Source: an uncultured Porphyromonadaceae bacterium (GTDB lineage: Bacteria > Bacteroidota > Bacteroidia > Bacteroidales > Muribaculaceae). Taken from it: 64,000 bases of DNA. Positions 26,849-36,701 of this stretch are shown piece after piece; the stretch's first letter is position 1, and each line of letters opens with the position of its first letter. The DNA is taken from contig CAMKOE010000002.1 of the NCBI GenBank assembly GCA_946414395.1, forward strand, positions 85,301 to 149,300. Direction: 5' to 3'. The notes below the pieces were generated by a model. That model saw only the letters and a program-made list of their open reading frames with translations. It was not told where the DNA came from and did no database searches. Made by a program: the position numbers and the translations under genes.

Positions 26849-28813
26849 ATGAAAGACGAAGAAATCATTGTTCAACAAGAGCAAGACGAGATCGCGCTTC
26901 CCGAGAACGCCGCTCGCGAACTGAAGCCTGGGGAGAAGTATGTCCCCATCCTGAAGCCCGACAGGACGTATCCCGAGATCACGCCCTACTCGGTCTCGCT
27001 CGGTCTGATCATGGCGGTCATCTTCAGTGCCGCAGCAGCCTATCTGGGCCTCAAGGTGGGCCAAGTGTTTGAGGCCGCCATTCCCATTGCCATCATCGCC
27101 GCCGGCATCGGCGCGGTGACCAAGCGCAAGAATTCGCTGGGTGAGAATGTCATCATCCAGTCGATTGGTGCCGCCTCGGGCATCATCGTTGCAGGTGCCA
27201 TCTTCACCTTGCCGGCCTTGTACATCCTGCAGGCCGAGTATCCCGAGATTACCGTCAACTTCCTGGAAGTCTTCCTCAGTTCACTGCTGGGTGGCATCCT
27301 GGGCATTTTGTTCTTCATCCCGTTCCGCAAGTACTTTGTGAGCGACATGCACGGCAAGTTCCCGTTCCCCGAGGCTACCGCGACCACCCAGGTGCTCGTC
27401 AGTGGCCAGAAGGGCGGCGACCAGGCACGTCCGTTGCTCATCGCCGGTCTGGTGGGTGGTCTGTATGACTTCCTGCTCTCGACCTTCGGCTGGTGGAAAG
27501 AGGTGCTCACCACGGCAGCCATCCCTGCCATGCAGAATTTCACCGACCATGTTAAGATGATCTTCAAGATCAACACCGGTGCCGCAGTGCTCGGCCTGGG
27601 TTACATCATCGGCCTGCCCTATGCGTTCATCATCTTTGCCGGTAGCGCCTTCATCTGGTGGGTGATCGTGCCCCTGCTGGGCATGAATCCCGACTTTGCC
27701 CAGATGAGCCCCGACGAAATCTTTGCCGGCGGTGCCCGTTACATCGGCATCGGCGGTATCGCCATGAGCGGTATCATCGGCATCGTCAAGTCGTGGGGCG
27801 TTATCAAGAATGCCGCCGGCCTTGCCGGACAGGCCTTCAAGGGCCAGGACCAGAACGTGCAGGTGGAGCGCCACCAGCGCGACATCTCGATGAAGGTCCT
27901 CGTGTTTGCCCTGCTGGCAGCCTTGGTGGTGACCTTCATGTTCTTCTACATCGGTGTGATCCATAACCTGATGCAGACGATTGTCGCCTTTATCGTCGTG
28001 CTCGTCATCGCCTTCCTGTTCACAACCGTGGCCGCTAACGCCATCGCCATCGTGGGCAGCAACCCCGTGTCGGGTATGACGCTGATGACCCTCATCGTGG
28101 CCAGCGTCATCTTTGTCGCTATCGGCCTGAACGGCTCCAAGGGTATCGTTGCCGCTATGGTCATCGGTGGTGTGGTTTGCACCGCCTTGTCGATGGCCGG
28201 CGGTATGGTGACCGACATGAAGATCGGTTACTGGATTGGCACCACTCCCGCCAAGCAGCAGACGTGGAAGTTTGTCGGCACGCTCGTGTCGGCAGCCACT
28301 GTGGGTGGTGTGATGATCATCCTGAACAAGGCCTATGGCTTCACGGGCGAGAACGCCCTGGTAGCCCCCCAGGCCAACGCCATGGCAGCCGTCATCAAGC
28401 CGCTCATGATGGGTGGTGAGACGCCCTGGCTGCTCTACGGCGTGGGTGCTATCCTGGCCCTGCTGCTCAACTGGCTCAAGGTGCCTGCCCTGCCTTTCTC
28501 GCTGGGTATGTTCATCCCCCTGCAGTTGAATGCACCGCTGCTCGTCGGCGCCATCATCAGTTGGTTTGTCGGTAGCCGCAGCAAGGATGAGAAGGTCAAC
28601 AATGCCCGCAAGGAGCGCGGCACCCTGCTGGCCAGCGGCTTCATTGCCGGTGGTGCCCTGATGGGTGTTGTCAGCGCAGCGATGATCTTCTTCGGTTTCA
28701 AGTACGTCAGCCCCTTGAGCGAGTCGACCAGCAACTGGCTCGCCATCGTGATGTACATCGCCCTCATCCTCTTCCTGGCCATCTCCTGCCTGCGCGCCAA
28801 GAAAGACAACTAA
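26849..28813 (+). CDS. OPT-family oligopeptide transporter
   Basis: 654 aa with more than twelve hydrophobic segments. The early signature YLGLKVGQVFEAAIP near residue 66 and FPFPEATATTQVL near 175 are typical of bacterial OPT transporters. It probably imports small peptides or peptide-metal complexes by proton symport in the inner membrane; the substrate is not readable. The short N-terminus is acidic (KDEEIIVQQEQDE). It is divergent from the YD-like gene and ends before a strong terminator. Confidence 0.92.
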   Translation: MKDEEIIVQQEQDEIALPENAARELKPGEKYVPILKPDRTYPEITPYSVSLGLIMAVIFSAAAAYLGLKVGQVFEAAIPIAIIAAGIGAVTKRKNSLGENVIIQSIGAASGIIVAGAIFTLPALYILQAEYPEITVNFLEVFLSSLLGGILGILFFIPFRKYFVSDMHGKFPFPEATATTQVLVSGQKGGDQARPLLIAGLVGGLYDFLLSTFGWWKEVLTTAAIPAMQNFTDHVKMIFKINTGAAVLGLGYIIGLPYAFIIFAGSAFIWWVIVPLLGMNPDFAQMSPDEIFAGGARYIGIGGIAMSGIIGIVKSWGVIKNAAGLAGQAFKGQDQNVQVERHQRDISMKVLVFALLAALVVTFMFFYIGVIHNLMQTIVAFIVVLVIAFLFTTVAANAIAIVGSNPVSGMTLMTLIVASVIFVAIGLNGSKGIVAAMVIGGVVCTALSMAGGMVTDMKIGYWIGTTPAKQQTWKFVGTLVSAATVGGVMIILNKAYGFTGENALVAPQANAMAAVIKPLMMGGETPWLLYGVGAILALLLNWLKVPALPFSLGMFIPLQLNAPLLVGAIISWFVGSRSKDEKVNNARKERGTLLASGFIAGGALMGVVSAAMIFFGFKYVSPLSESTSNWLAIVMYIALILFLAISCLRAKKDN

Positions 28814-28841
28814 ACCACGGCATCACAAGAAAACAACAAAG

Positions 28842-28909
28842 ACAACTGGAACAACTCAAACAACTGTCAATCAAAAAGATAGTTGTCCAAGTTGTTCCAG
28901 TTGTTTTTT
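28842..28909 (+). terminator. Strong intrinsic terminator after the OPT gene
   Basis: ACAACTGGAACAACT pairs perfectly with AGTTGTTCCAGTTGT. A second stem ACAACT / AGTTGT lies inside, and TTTTTT follows at 28904-28909. Confidence 0.85.
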
Positions 28910-28935
28910 ATTATAAAAATGGCTGGCCCTTATTA

Positions 28936-28968
28936 TTTGCACTTTACATGGGAAAACCCTACCTTTGC
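28936..28968 (+). promoter_or_regulatory. Promoter of the disrupted BspA-type gene
   Basis: TTTG (28936-28939) and TACCTTTGC (28960-28968) are 20 bp apart, a near-ideal -33/-7 pair. The ATG follows at 29040 after a leader of about 65 nt. Confidence 0.65.
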
Positions 28969-29571
28969 CATTGGATTGCAAGCGATCCGCAACATCGTGT
29001 AACAAGACCTGGAAAAGAACAACTAAACAATACCTCATCATGAAACATCTCATCAAAGCCACCCTCCTACTGCTGGCCCTACTATTGCTGACCATGATAT
29101 CATGCTCTGGCAATCAGAGTGTGCCAAATTCAGACTCCACGTTCGAGGTCAACGGCATCAACTACAACAAAATCGATAGCAATAAAGTTGAAGTCACCAA
29201 CAAAATAACATCATATTCCCCGTATTCCAATGATTACTCTGGCTCGGTGACCATTCCCGCTACCGTCACCTACCACGGCACGACCTACTCCGTCACTTCC
29301 ATCGGCTACGGCGCGTTCGATCACTGCTACGGTCTTACCAACATCAATATACCCAAATCCGTTACAAACATCGACCGCTATGCGTTCCGAGGCTGCTCCA
29401 GCCTAACCAACATCAACATCCCCAACTCCGTCACTTCCATCGGCGACGAGGCGTTCGATGGCTGCTCCAGCCTAACCAGCATCAACATACCCAACTCCGT
29501 CACAGACATCACTAACTCTGCATTCTCATGCTGCTCTAGCCTTGAAAACATCTCAGTTGCTAGTAATAACA

Positions 29572-29677
29572 CAAAGTACGATTCTCGCAACAACTGCAAT
29601 GCCATTATCGAAACGGCAACCAATACATTAATTGCTGGTTGCAAAAACACGACTATCCCTAACTCCGTCACTTCCAT
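29572..29677 (+). repeat. 106-bp direct repeat, left copy (inside the BspA gene)
   Basis: The sequence is identical by eye to 57354-57459 on the other side of the mobile element; a diverged third copy starts at 57589. It encodes the unit with NCNAIIETATNTLIAGC. Recombination between the copies would delete the whole element and leave an in-frame shorter gene. Confidence 0.8.
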
Positions 29678-29768
29678 CGGCGCCGGGGCGTTCCTGGGCC
29701 GCTCCAGCCTAACCGCCATCAACATCCCAAACTCCGTCACTTCGATCCAGTGGATTGCGTTCTCTGGC

Positions 29769-29772
29769 TGTA
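29769..29772. other. Left attachment junction (attL core TGTA)
   Basis: The host coding sequence ends here. TGTA is shared with the right junction at 57245-57248; with one mismatch the shared core reads TGTANTT. Confidence 0.65.
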
Positions 29773-29883
29773 TTTAGAGGTCTCTAACTAACCATTAACA
29801 GCACTAAACAACCAAATGTAAAACACTGAAATATAGTCACTTTTAGATTTTAACACTTCGCGGCGTGTTTTTGGTTGCTTCGG

Positions 29884-29945
29884 AAATTCCCTATATTTTT
29901 GCCACGTATTTCTACCGCAGGGAATTTACGGGGCTTTATTTTTGC
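29884..29945 (+). promoter_or_regulatory. Tandem -7 boxes and an 8-bp inverted repeat upstream of the left-end HTH gene
   Basis: Two TATTTTTGC boxes (29894-29902 and 29937-29945) are each followed by CAC. AAATTCCC (29884-29891) and GGGAATTT (29920-29927) form an inverted repeat around the first. These may drive and regulate the 30126 gene. Otherwise 29778-30125 holds no gene; it includes the left end where integrase arm sites would lie. Confidence 0.4.
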
Positions 29946-30125
29946 CACATCGTGAACGGAGTTGACAAAGGTTGCTGACGGATTACAATAGATGACAGGT
30001 TCCAAACCAGTTTTGAGAATAGCAACATCGTGGCAAAAGACGACATAGAGAGTCGAGTGTTTACTTGTGATGACCTTGCGTAGAGGTACAACAAAGAACA
30101 TGTTGAACCAATAAATATCGCAAGT

Positions 30126-31088
30126 ATGTCAAAGACCAGAAAATGCGCACATTGTGGCAAGGTTTTCACCACGAAAAGCGGAATGCAGAAGTTCTGCTCG
30201 GAAGAATGTGCCGAGCAGGCAAAGGAAGCCAGGAAGAAACGTCAACGTGACTTCCTTCGAGCCGTTGAACCGATAATGGAACTCCAGCAGCAGGAGTATC
30301 TGACCTTCTCCAAAGCAGCCATCCTGTTAGGTTGTACCCGTCAGTATGTCTATAAACTCGTTGAGCAGGGGAAACTTCCTGCCTCACGGCTGAGCAGCCG
30401 AATGTCTCTCGTCCGCAGGAGTGACATCGAAAAGATGTTTGAGAGCAATCCCTACAATCGTGTCATACCATGTTCAAAGCCAAAGAGGGCTGCTGACAAA
30501 GTACAACGAACATCTTCCAAGAAGGATAGCAAGAATGTGCAGCCAACAGATGAAGTCCTTGAATACTATTCCGGCGAAGAGGTGATGGAGACCTATAAGG
30601 TCAAACGGTCTTGGTTATACACCACAGCCAAACGTCACCAGATCCCCGTATGCCGTATCGCAGGACGCAACTATTACAGCAAAAAACACGTTGATGCCAT
30701 TTTCGCCACACCCACCGGCATTGAAGGAATCATTGACTGGCTTTCATCCCAAGAGGTAGCCGAACGTTACGACATGAACCTCAATGCGGTTCGTTCATAT
30801 GCCCATAATCACAAGATACCGAGTAAGCGTGAGCACGGACGCACCTACTACTCCCAAAGCCATTTTGACGAGCTTCGCAGCACAGACCTCGTTTCCGACG
30901 ACCGCTACTGCACATCGGGAGAAGTGGCAGAGAAATACGGCATTTCCAAAGCCAACGTAGGAGTCATAGTAAAGAAGCACCATATCACCAAGGTCAAGGT
31001 GGGACGGAACAATCTGCTTGTCAAGGAGGAGTTTGATAAAGTGATGGCAGACCGACTGGCGCAATTCGGTTCCTACAGGATACTATGA
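30126..31088 (+). CDS. Multi-helix-turn-helix DNA-binding protein with an N-terminal zinc finger
   Basis: 320 aa. A short zinc finger (CAHCGKVF ... FCSEEC, residues 7-28) is followed by three or four MerR/excisionase-like helix-turn-helix units: LTFSKAAILLGCTRQYVYKL near 60, YSGEEVMETYKVKRSWLYTT near 145, LSSQEVAERYDMNLNAVRSY near 205, and TSGEVAEKYGISKANVGVIV near 265. Such tandem domains suit binding several arm sites at the element ends. It lies just before the integrase gene, so a role in excision control or expression of the element is likely. Confidence 0.7.
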   Translation: MSKTRKCAHCGKVFTTKSGMQKFCSEECAEQAKEARKKRQRDFLRAVEPIMELQQQEYLTFSKAAILLGCTRQYVYKLVEQGKLPASRLSSRMSLVRRSDIEKMFESNPYNRVIPCSKPKRAADKVQRTSSKKDSKNVQPTDEVLEYYSGEEVMETYKVKRSWLYTTAKRHQIPVCRIAGRNYYSKKHVDAIFATPTGIEGIIDWLSSQEVAERYDMNLNAVRSYAHNHKIPSKREHGRTYYSQSHFDELRSTDLVSDDRYCTSGEVAEKYGISKANVGVIVKKHHITKVKVGRNNLLVKEEFDKVMADRLAQFGSYRIL

Positions 31089-31284
31089 GCACATTAATTC
31101 CGGCACATTTCACGATTACTCGCCAATAACCAAGTTATTCCGCAATGATTCACAAGTTACGGCAAGTTATCAATGTCACTCGCGCATCATTCCACTACTT
31201 TGCGCCTGAAAAGTGGCAACAGCCATCATCAATCATGGCAACTGATAACGAATCAATGTATAACATATAATAAAGTAAAGTACT

Positions 31285-32424
31285 ATGAGCAACATTTGTA
31301 AGACCGTGACCCTCCGCACACGGAAGATCAAAGGCGGAGAACAGCTGTCCTTCTATTTGGACTATTACCCTGGCTACAGGGACGAGAGCACAATGAAGGT
31401 CATGCGCCATGAATCCCTCGGCATCTACATCTACGCCAAGCCTAAGAATCAGAGAGAAAGGGATTATAACGACCGCATGCGCGAGAAAGCCGAGGCTTTG
31501 CGCTGCCGCCGCTTCGAGTCCATCGTCAACGAACGCTATGACTTTTTTGACAAGGAGAAGATGAAAGGAGACTTTCTTGCTTACTTCAAGATGAAGGCCG
31601 ACAAGAAGAACTGCAAATGGCAGCATGTCTATAAGCATTTCAACCGCTTCTGCATCGGCAAATGCACATTTGAGGAAATCAACGTCGATCTTTGCAACAG
31701 ATTCCGTGAGTACCTGATGACCGCACCGCAGACCATCCACACAGAACACAGGCTGCACATCAATTCCATCGCAGGATATTGGTCAACATTCAGGGCAGTC
31801 CTTCATACCGCCTACAGGGAACATAAGATCATGGAGAACCCTAACGGTTTTTTAGAGCGCATCGACACTATCCCAACAGTCAAGGAGCACTTGTCACGAC
31901 AGGAACTTGTCAGGTTGGCGAACACTCCATGCGAATACTCGGTTTTAAAGACAGCCTTCCTTTTCGCCTGTCTTACTGGACTGAGGAAAAGCGATATCAA
32001 ACAGCTTGAATGGACACACATACAGCCCTACGGTGACGGCGGCATGTATGTCACTCTACGGATGCAGAAGACCAAGGAGCTGGTGAACAACCCCATCAGT
32101 GACGAGGCTTTGGAACTGATTGGAGGCAGCGGAACGGGCAAGGTCTTTGAGGGTTTCACCGACAAGATGACGCAGACACCGCTGAAGAACTGGCTGAAAG
32201 CGGCTGGCATCACGAAAAAGATCTCGTTCCATTGCAGCCGTCACACTTTCGGCTCATTACAGGTGGATGCAGGCACCAGTGTCTATACCGTCCAGCACAT
32301 GCTGGGACACAAGAATGTCTCGACTACACAGATCTATGCGACCATGGCAGACGATTCCAAGCGCGAGTCAGTCAACCGCATCACGCTAAAGCCGTTCAAG
32401 GCGGTAAAGTTGAAAGTGGTCTGA
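31285..32424 (+). CDS. Tyrosine recombinase / integrase
   Basis: 379 aa with the layout of Bacteroidetes element integrases: an N-terminal arm-binding region, a SAM-like core-binding domain (about 95-190), and a catalytic domain. Catalytic residues are Arg in TGLRKSD, Lys in QKTKELV, HxxR in HCSRHTF, His in MLGHKN, and the nucleophile Tyr in TTQIYATM. It should cut and rejoin at the TGTA core. The 196 bp upstream (31089-31284) hold no ORF and may carry regulatory sites. Its position near the left end is normal. Confidence 0.93.
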   Translation: MSNICKTVTLRTRKIKGGEQLSFYLDYYPGYRDESTMKVMRHESLGIYIYAKPKNQRERDYNDRMREKAEALRCRRFESIVNERYDFFDKEKMKGDFLAYFKMKADKKNCKWQHVYKHFNRFCIGKCTFEEINVDLCNRFREYLMTAPQTIHTEHRLHINSIAGYWSTFRAVLHTAYREHKIMENPNGFLERIDTIPTVKEHLSRQELVRLANTPCEYSVLKTAFLFACLTGLRKSDIKQLEWTHIQPYGDGGMYVTLRMQKTKELVNNPISDEALELIGGSGTGKVFEGFTDKMTQTPLKNWLKAAGITKKISFHCSRHTFGSLQVDAGTSVYTVQHMLGHKNVSTTQIYATMADDSKRESVNRITLKPFKAVKLKVV

Positions 32425-32732
32425 GAATGACATACCATTTATCTGGACACACTACAGGGAGGGGCGTTGCTTCTCCCTTTTTCTTTCCCTCTATTCGTCA
32501 TCCATGTCTTTTTTGGAGGATAGGATGTTGGTTCTGTTTGAGTGGGATTATAGAACCAAATTGCCAGATAAAGCGAAAAAGATGCGGATAAATGGGGTAA
32601 TCGTCAATAATAGGTAGGAATCAGAGTAATTTCGCAATGTGTTTTAACTGTATGTGTATTGATGAGGAACTATCGCAAGCATACGGTAACAAATAGACAT
32701 TCGACAACAATATTACGAAAAAGACCAGTTAT
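32425..32732. other. Intergenic stretch of the element, nothing recognised
   Basis: 308 bp between the integrase and the 32733 gene. I see no ORF with a credible start, no RNA gene and no strong hairpin. Confidence 0.5.
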
Positions 32733-33575
32733 ATGAAAACAACTCTGATTCGAAAAAGCGCAAATGCAAAGATGCACTTCAAAATGACCTTTAAGGCGAC
32801 ACTGCATGTTCTTCTTGGCATTGCAGTTCTGTTCATCGCTATCATCCCGGCCAGGATGGTAAGTGGCATCTTTTCACAAGACACAACCATATTCATTATC
32901 TCGTTGACTGGCTTTATTGCCCTGCTGGAATATGTCGTGTGGTGTTTCCTCAACGGACCATCGGTGGTGTATGATTCATTAAAATTCTCCAAGGCTGATG
33001 GTTTGCTTCGAGATAGTCCTACCGTTGATGTGCCGATAAAGCCGACATTGGCGGACACAGAGATGGATTCCCAAGAATCAATTGAGAAGATTGTTGAGGA
33101 GACCGAGGTGAACAAAACGGAGAACAATCATCTTGCCCTCTACAAAAAAGGATGTGATGATTACTACCACAATGTGGCTGCACAAAAGAAGGAACGACTT
33201 GACATCATCGCCGCCTATCTGCACTACATCATGGCTCCTTTCATCAAGCAGGAGGAAATGGACTGCTTTTGTAACGAAGTCATGTCTTTCGCCATCAATC
33301 CAGACTATCTGCCTAAGCCATGGAAGGGGCTAAAAGGCACGTTGACCAGCTTCGATGTCCGTCACCTGATATGGAACATTGCCGTAAGGTTGGGACTCGG
33401 CAAGGGCAAGCCCTATAGCGTGGAAACCTGCATCAATTTCATCCGCACCATGTTTCCTGACCTGTGTGAAGACCTTGACTCTTCCACATTGAAGAATCTA
33501 AGAGTAACATCCACTACTGAAAAGATCCACATTGATGAACCTGGCAATGACGGCATCTCATTCCATATTCAATGA
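32733..33575 (+). CDS. Mobile-element membrane protein, function unknown
   Basis: 280 aa. Two hydrophobic segments (about residues 24-43 and 51-72: LHVLLGIAVLFIAIIPARMV, FIISLTGFIALLEYVVWCFL) place the N-terminus in the membrane. An acidic linker follows (about 95-130), then a soluble helical domain of about 150 residues (CDDYYHNVAAQKKERLDIIA ... CINFIRTMFPDLCED). I do not recognise the family. It lies between the integrase and cargo genes, on the same strand as the mobility genes. Confidence 0.6.
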   Translation: MKTTLIRKSANAKMHFKMTFKATLHVLLGIAVLFIAIIPARMVSGIFSQDTTIFIISLTGFIALLEYVVWCFLNGPSVVYDSLKFSKADGLLRDSPTVDVPIKPTLADTEMDSQESIEKIVEETEVNKTENNHLALYKKGCDDYYHNVAAQKKERLDIIAAYLHYIMAPFIKQEEMDCFCNEVMSFAINPDYLPKPWKGLKGTLTSFDVRHLIWNIAVRLGLGKGKPYSVETCINFIRTMFPDLCEDLDSSTLKNLRVTSTTEKIHIDEPGNDGISFHIQ

Positions 33576-33905
33576 TGAATTACGAACTATACGGGATTCT
33601 TTGCCTTTACTCCTTCCTTACCCCCACATAAAATATTATTTGGAATATATTATCAATGTCAAAGCCCCAAGAGTACAATTCTACTGTCGCCATTGCCGCA
33701 GTCTCAGTCCATCGTTTTTGTGTCAGGAGGTACAAAGCAAAGGTAGTTACTCGCTACTAAATAACCTAGTTCAGCATTGATAATTATTATCGGCATCCTT
33801 TTCTGGCTGTCAACAATGTTTCACGGCATCTAGCTGCAACAACTCGTTATTAGTGTGTTGTGCAATAGATTCAGCTATCTGAGAACAGAAATTGAAAATG
33901 GATAG
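33576..33905. other. Gene-free stretch with an orphan promoter-like box
   Basis: 330 bp between convergent genes. The minus strand has TACCTTTGC (33737-33745) but no ORF follows it; it may be left over from a lost gene or drive an antisense RNA into the 32733-33575 gene. Confidence 0.35.
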
Positions 33906-34340
33906 TTACACATTTTTATATCTTGAAATGTATTGCGATAAGTAGATATATAGTGTAAATATGCACCCCACCATTAATAATGAAGTTGCACCATAAGCAA
34001 CATATCGTAAAGTATAAGACCTTAAAGAGAGGTAAATGCAGAATAGGATGAATATAATAATATCAAAAATAATTATCGCAATGAGAGCATTGTTCATATT
34101 CTTCATCCTGCCCATATACTTATTTGCAAAATGCAAATCGCTTTTTTTTACGGGGTCAAGAATCTCAGAGTTCTTTATTTCATCTGTAAGATTTCTAATA
34201 ATTCGTTTGTTGTTTTCCATAAATGAATATACAACTGTAAAAATTGTGATGGCTATACCTAGGACCCCTAACAACAAAGAAATACAAATATTATCTATAG
34301 TAGTAAAGAACTCGGATGGTAAATTATTAAACATTTCCAT
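33906..34340 (-). CDS. Four-helix membrane protein, partner of the 34327-35256 gene
   Basis: 144 aa. Four hydrophobic segments are visible (ICISLLLGVLGIAITIFTVV, ALIAIIIFDIIIFILFCIYL, and two in the last 45 residues), separated by a charged loop (KNSEILDPVKKSDLHFANKY). Its start overlaps the end of the upstream gene by 14 bp, so the two are coupled. Base composition is very AT-rich. No family recognised; a small membrane protein next to a soluble partner in an element cargo slot resembles toxin or effector arrangements of defence genes, which is inference. Confidence 0.6.
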   Translation of the reverse strand: MEMFNNLPSEFFTTIDNICISLLLGVLGIAITIFTVVYSFMENNKRIIRNLTDEIKNSEILDPVKKSDLHFANKYMGRMKNMNNALIAIIIFDIIIFILFCIYLSLRSYTLRYVAYGATSLLMVGCIFTLYIYLSQYISRYKNV

Positions 34341-35256
34341 TTGTCAAATAGTTTGTTATTACTTCATTAAAATTTCTTACCATAGTTGTGATATTGTTGA
34401 TATCTGGGAGGTCATGTACATCAAGATTATGTGCATAGCCATACTTAGACACAAAAGTAGATTGCAAATTACCATCATCATCTAATTCCTGTGTAATAGT
34501 ATCTGTAGTTGCCCTATTATTCGGATCTTTAAAGATTTTAATTTTCCTTTTAATTCCTTCAATTAGACTTGCGTTATCATTAATGATTTCCTGCGCTTCA
34601 TCTGTGGTGACATTTGCATATCTTATAGAATGAGTTGTCTTTACTGTTGCACAAACTACTTTGTCATGGACTGCAATGTGTTCGTTTTCTTCATTCTCTA
34701 AAGTGGCAAACGAAACTTCAATTTCAGGTATTACGTTAATACCATTTAAAGCATTTGGTAATGCAAACTTAAATGGAAGTTTAAATATTTTGTTGACTGT
34801 ATACTTTATTGTGTTAATAATATCTGCATCATCTTTATTTGGAGTATCGTAGATTACAATTATCCACTTATTTGTCCAACTATTATTGCACTGCTCAATA
34901 ACAGGATATAATAATGCGAAATTTTTGGAACTTCCAATTCTATCACTTGGATTGATAAAAACTTCTGGGTTTTGATCTTTCTGTAAATATAAATCATCGA
35001 ATCCCTCTCTATATTCTTCAACACAAATGATTATAGATTGTTGCTGACCAATATTGCAAAGATCGTAATTAATATGTTTTATTACCTTAAATTTACTCTT
35101 TCCTCGAAATGGGATACGAAGTTTTTGATCAGCAGCCAAATTGTTATAGCCTTCAATTTCGCGGATGATATCTTGACGCAATGATATGCATTGCTCATGA
35201 TGAGAACTTAAAACACTTGTGATTAACGTTGGATACTTAATTTTTAATGTTGCCAT
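34327..35256 (-). CDS. Soluble protein of unknown function, first gene of a two-gene unit
   Basis: 309 aa, no signal peptide or membrane helix. It reads as a mixed alpha/beta protein (IPFRGKSKFKVIKHINYDL, TNKWIIVIYDTPNKDDADII) with an N-terminal HHEQC and a C-terminal helical stretch. I do not recognise the fold or any catalytic motif. It is coupled to the membrane protein gene (14-bp overlap) and transcribed against the mobility genes. Confidence 0.6.
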   Translation of the reverse strand: MATLKIKYPTLITSVLSSHHEQCISLRQDIIREIEGYNNLAADQKLRIPFRGKSKFKVIKHINYDLCNIGQQQSIIICVEEYREGFDDLYLQKDQNPEVFINPSDRIGSSKNFALLYPVIEQCNNSWTNKWIIVIYDTPNKDDADIINTIKYTVNKIFKLPFKFALPNALNGINVIPEIEVSFATLENEENEHIAVHDKVVCATVKTTHSIRYANVTTDEAQEIINDNASLIEGIKRKIKIFKDPNNRATTDTITQELDDDGNLQSTFVSKYGYAHNLDVHDLPDINNITTMVRNFNEVITNYLTNGNV

Positions 35257-35365
35257 ATTATTGTTTTTTCTTGTCCACCACTATTGTATTATTTGATACT
35301 CTATGTTTCTTTCGTGGAACTTTTGTTTTAGAAACATTTGCGGAAAATATGATAATCAGTTTCCT

Positions 35366-36685
35366 TTAGAAACCAAGTTCTGAATCATTGAGTAAGAATG
35401 GAATGACACCGACATACGTGATTCCGTCATCATCAGTCCAAGCTTTTACATTTCCGTCAAGAATGACAAACTTGCGGAAAAAGTCACCAGAGTTCTTCAA
35501 CGAGAACGTTTCCTGATACCGTTTGTCTTCGGTATCCACATTCAATGCAGATTGAATATAAATCTTCTCACGTCCTGTATTGACAACAAAGTCTATCTCA
35601 TATTGAACCTGTTGCTTCTTCTTGTCCTTGATTCGGGTTAGTTCAACAACACCTACATCTACACTGTAGCCTCTACGGACAAGCTCGATGAAAATCATGT
35701 TTTCCATCAAGTGTGACTTCTCCTGCTGTCGGAAATTGAGTTTGGCGTTTCTCAGACCCAAATCCATTGAATAGTATTTTTGTGTGTTCTCAAAATACCG
35801 TTTCCCTTTAATGTCGTAACGCTTGGCACTGACAAAAAGATAGGCATCCTCCAGATAGTCCAAATAATTCTTGATGGTGTGGTCTGATGTGTTCCGTCTC
35901 ATCAATGAACCTGCGGTATTGGCAAGCTTATGTGGATTGGTCAACGAGCCTACTGACGATGACAGCGAGTCAATCAAGGCATCCAGCACCTCGTCATCTT
36001 TCAGTTTATAGCGTTCCAAGATATCCTTTATATACACATTCTTATAAAGTCCCTTTAAATACTTGCGCTTTTCTGCCTCATCTTTTTCTAAAACGGCCAA
36101 AGGCATACCGCCAAACATCAGATATTCTTCCATGGCATCCGTTTTTTCCTTTCCTGACACGGCATAAAATTCTTTGAACGACAACGGATAGACTTTGATT
36201 TCCGCACCTCGGTCACGGAAGTTGGTGACAATATCCTTTGATAGCATCTTAGAGTTGGAACCTGTAACATAGATGTCCAGATTATTTCGTGCCATCAAGT
36301 CGTTCAAGATGTCGTAGAATGTTGTATAGAGCATGTCTTGATCTTCTTCAGGAACCACGCTTTCGTCCACATCTTCGTTTTTAACTTTGTATGACATCTG
36401 AATTTCATCGATGAAAACATAATATCGTTTTTCCACATCTTTAGCTTGACTGAGGACGTACTCGTACAGTTCGTTGGGATTTCTGTACTTCATATTGGCC
36501 TTCCTGTCCAAGGCTATTTCCACAAAACAGTCTTCTGGGACGCCCTCTGCCTTAAGGTAATCCTTGTATAGGGTCGATAGGAGAAAGGACTTGCCGCAAC
36601 GACGTATGCCCGTAATGATCTTCACCTTCCCGTTCCATCGCTTATTCAGCAATGCCTCTACATAATGGTCTCTTCTAATAATCAT
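35366..36685 (-). CDS. AAA ATPase of the DUF4143 family
   Basis: 439 aa from the ATG at 36685; an open stretch to 36772 crosses the upstream dyad and is not needed. Walker A is GIRRCGKSF near residue 27, Walker B is YYVFIDEIQMS near 90, and sensor-like TGSNSKML follows. The C-terminal DUF4143 domain contains FVVNTGREKIYIQSAL, resembling a degenerate restriction-nuclease strand. These ATPases are common in gut Bacteroidetes genomes and mobile DNA; the function is unclear. A large dyad lies 17 bp before the ATG. Confidence 0.87.
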   Translation of the reverse strand: MIIRRDHYVEALLNKRWNGKVKIITGIRRCGKSFLLSTLYKDYLKAEGVPEDCFVEIALDRKANMKYRNPNELYEYVLSQAKDVEKRYYVFIDEIQMSYKVKNEDVDESVVPEEDQDMLYTTFYDILNDLMARNNLDIYVTGSNSKMLSKDIVTNFRDRGAEIKVYPLSFKEFYAVSGKEKTDAMEEYLMFGGMPLAVLEKDEAEKRKYLKGLYKNVYIKDILERYKLKDDEVLDALIDSLSSSVGSLTNPHKLANTAGSLMRRNTSDHTIKNYLDYLEDAYLFVSAKRYDIKGKRYFENTQKYYSMDLGLRNAKLNFRQQEKSHLMENMIFIELVRRGYSVDVGVVELTRIKDKKKQQVQYEIDFVVNTGREKIYIQSALNVDTEDKRYQETFSLKNSGDFFRKFVILDGNVKAWTDDDGITYVGVIPFLLNDSELGF

Positions 36686-36701
36686 AGTTTTGAATAATGC
36701 T

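Larger units (their letters stand above)
29040..29777 (+). pseudogene. BspA-type LRR lipoprotein, 5' half (split by the mobile element)
   Basis: 245 codons from the ATG at 29040 to a stop created at the element junction. A lipoprotein signal with lipobox MISC near residue 22 is followed by BspA repeats (NIPNSVTSIGDEAFDGCSSL). The last repeat stops in mid-unit (FSGC, then Ile and TAG). Frame and repeat pattern continue exactly at 57245 (C-T-S-L-S-S-I-D-I-P). Joining 29771 to 57248 restores a 465-codon protein. The truncated product could still be made and lipidated, but lacks the C-terminal region. Confidence 0.9.
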
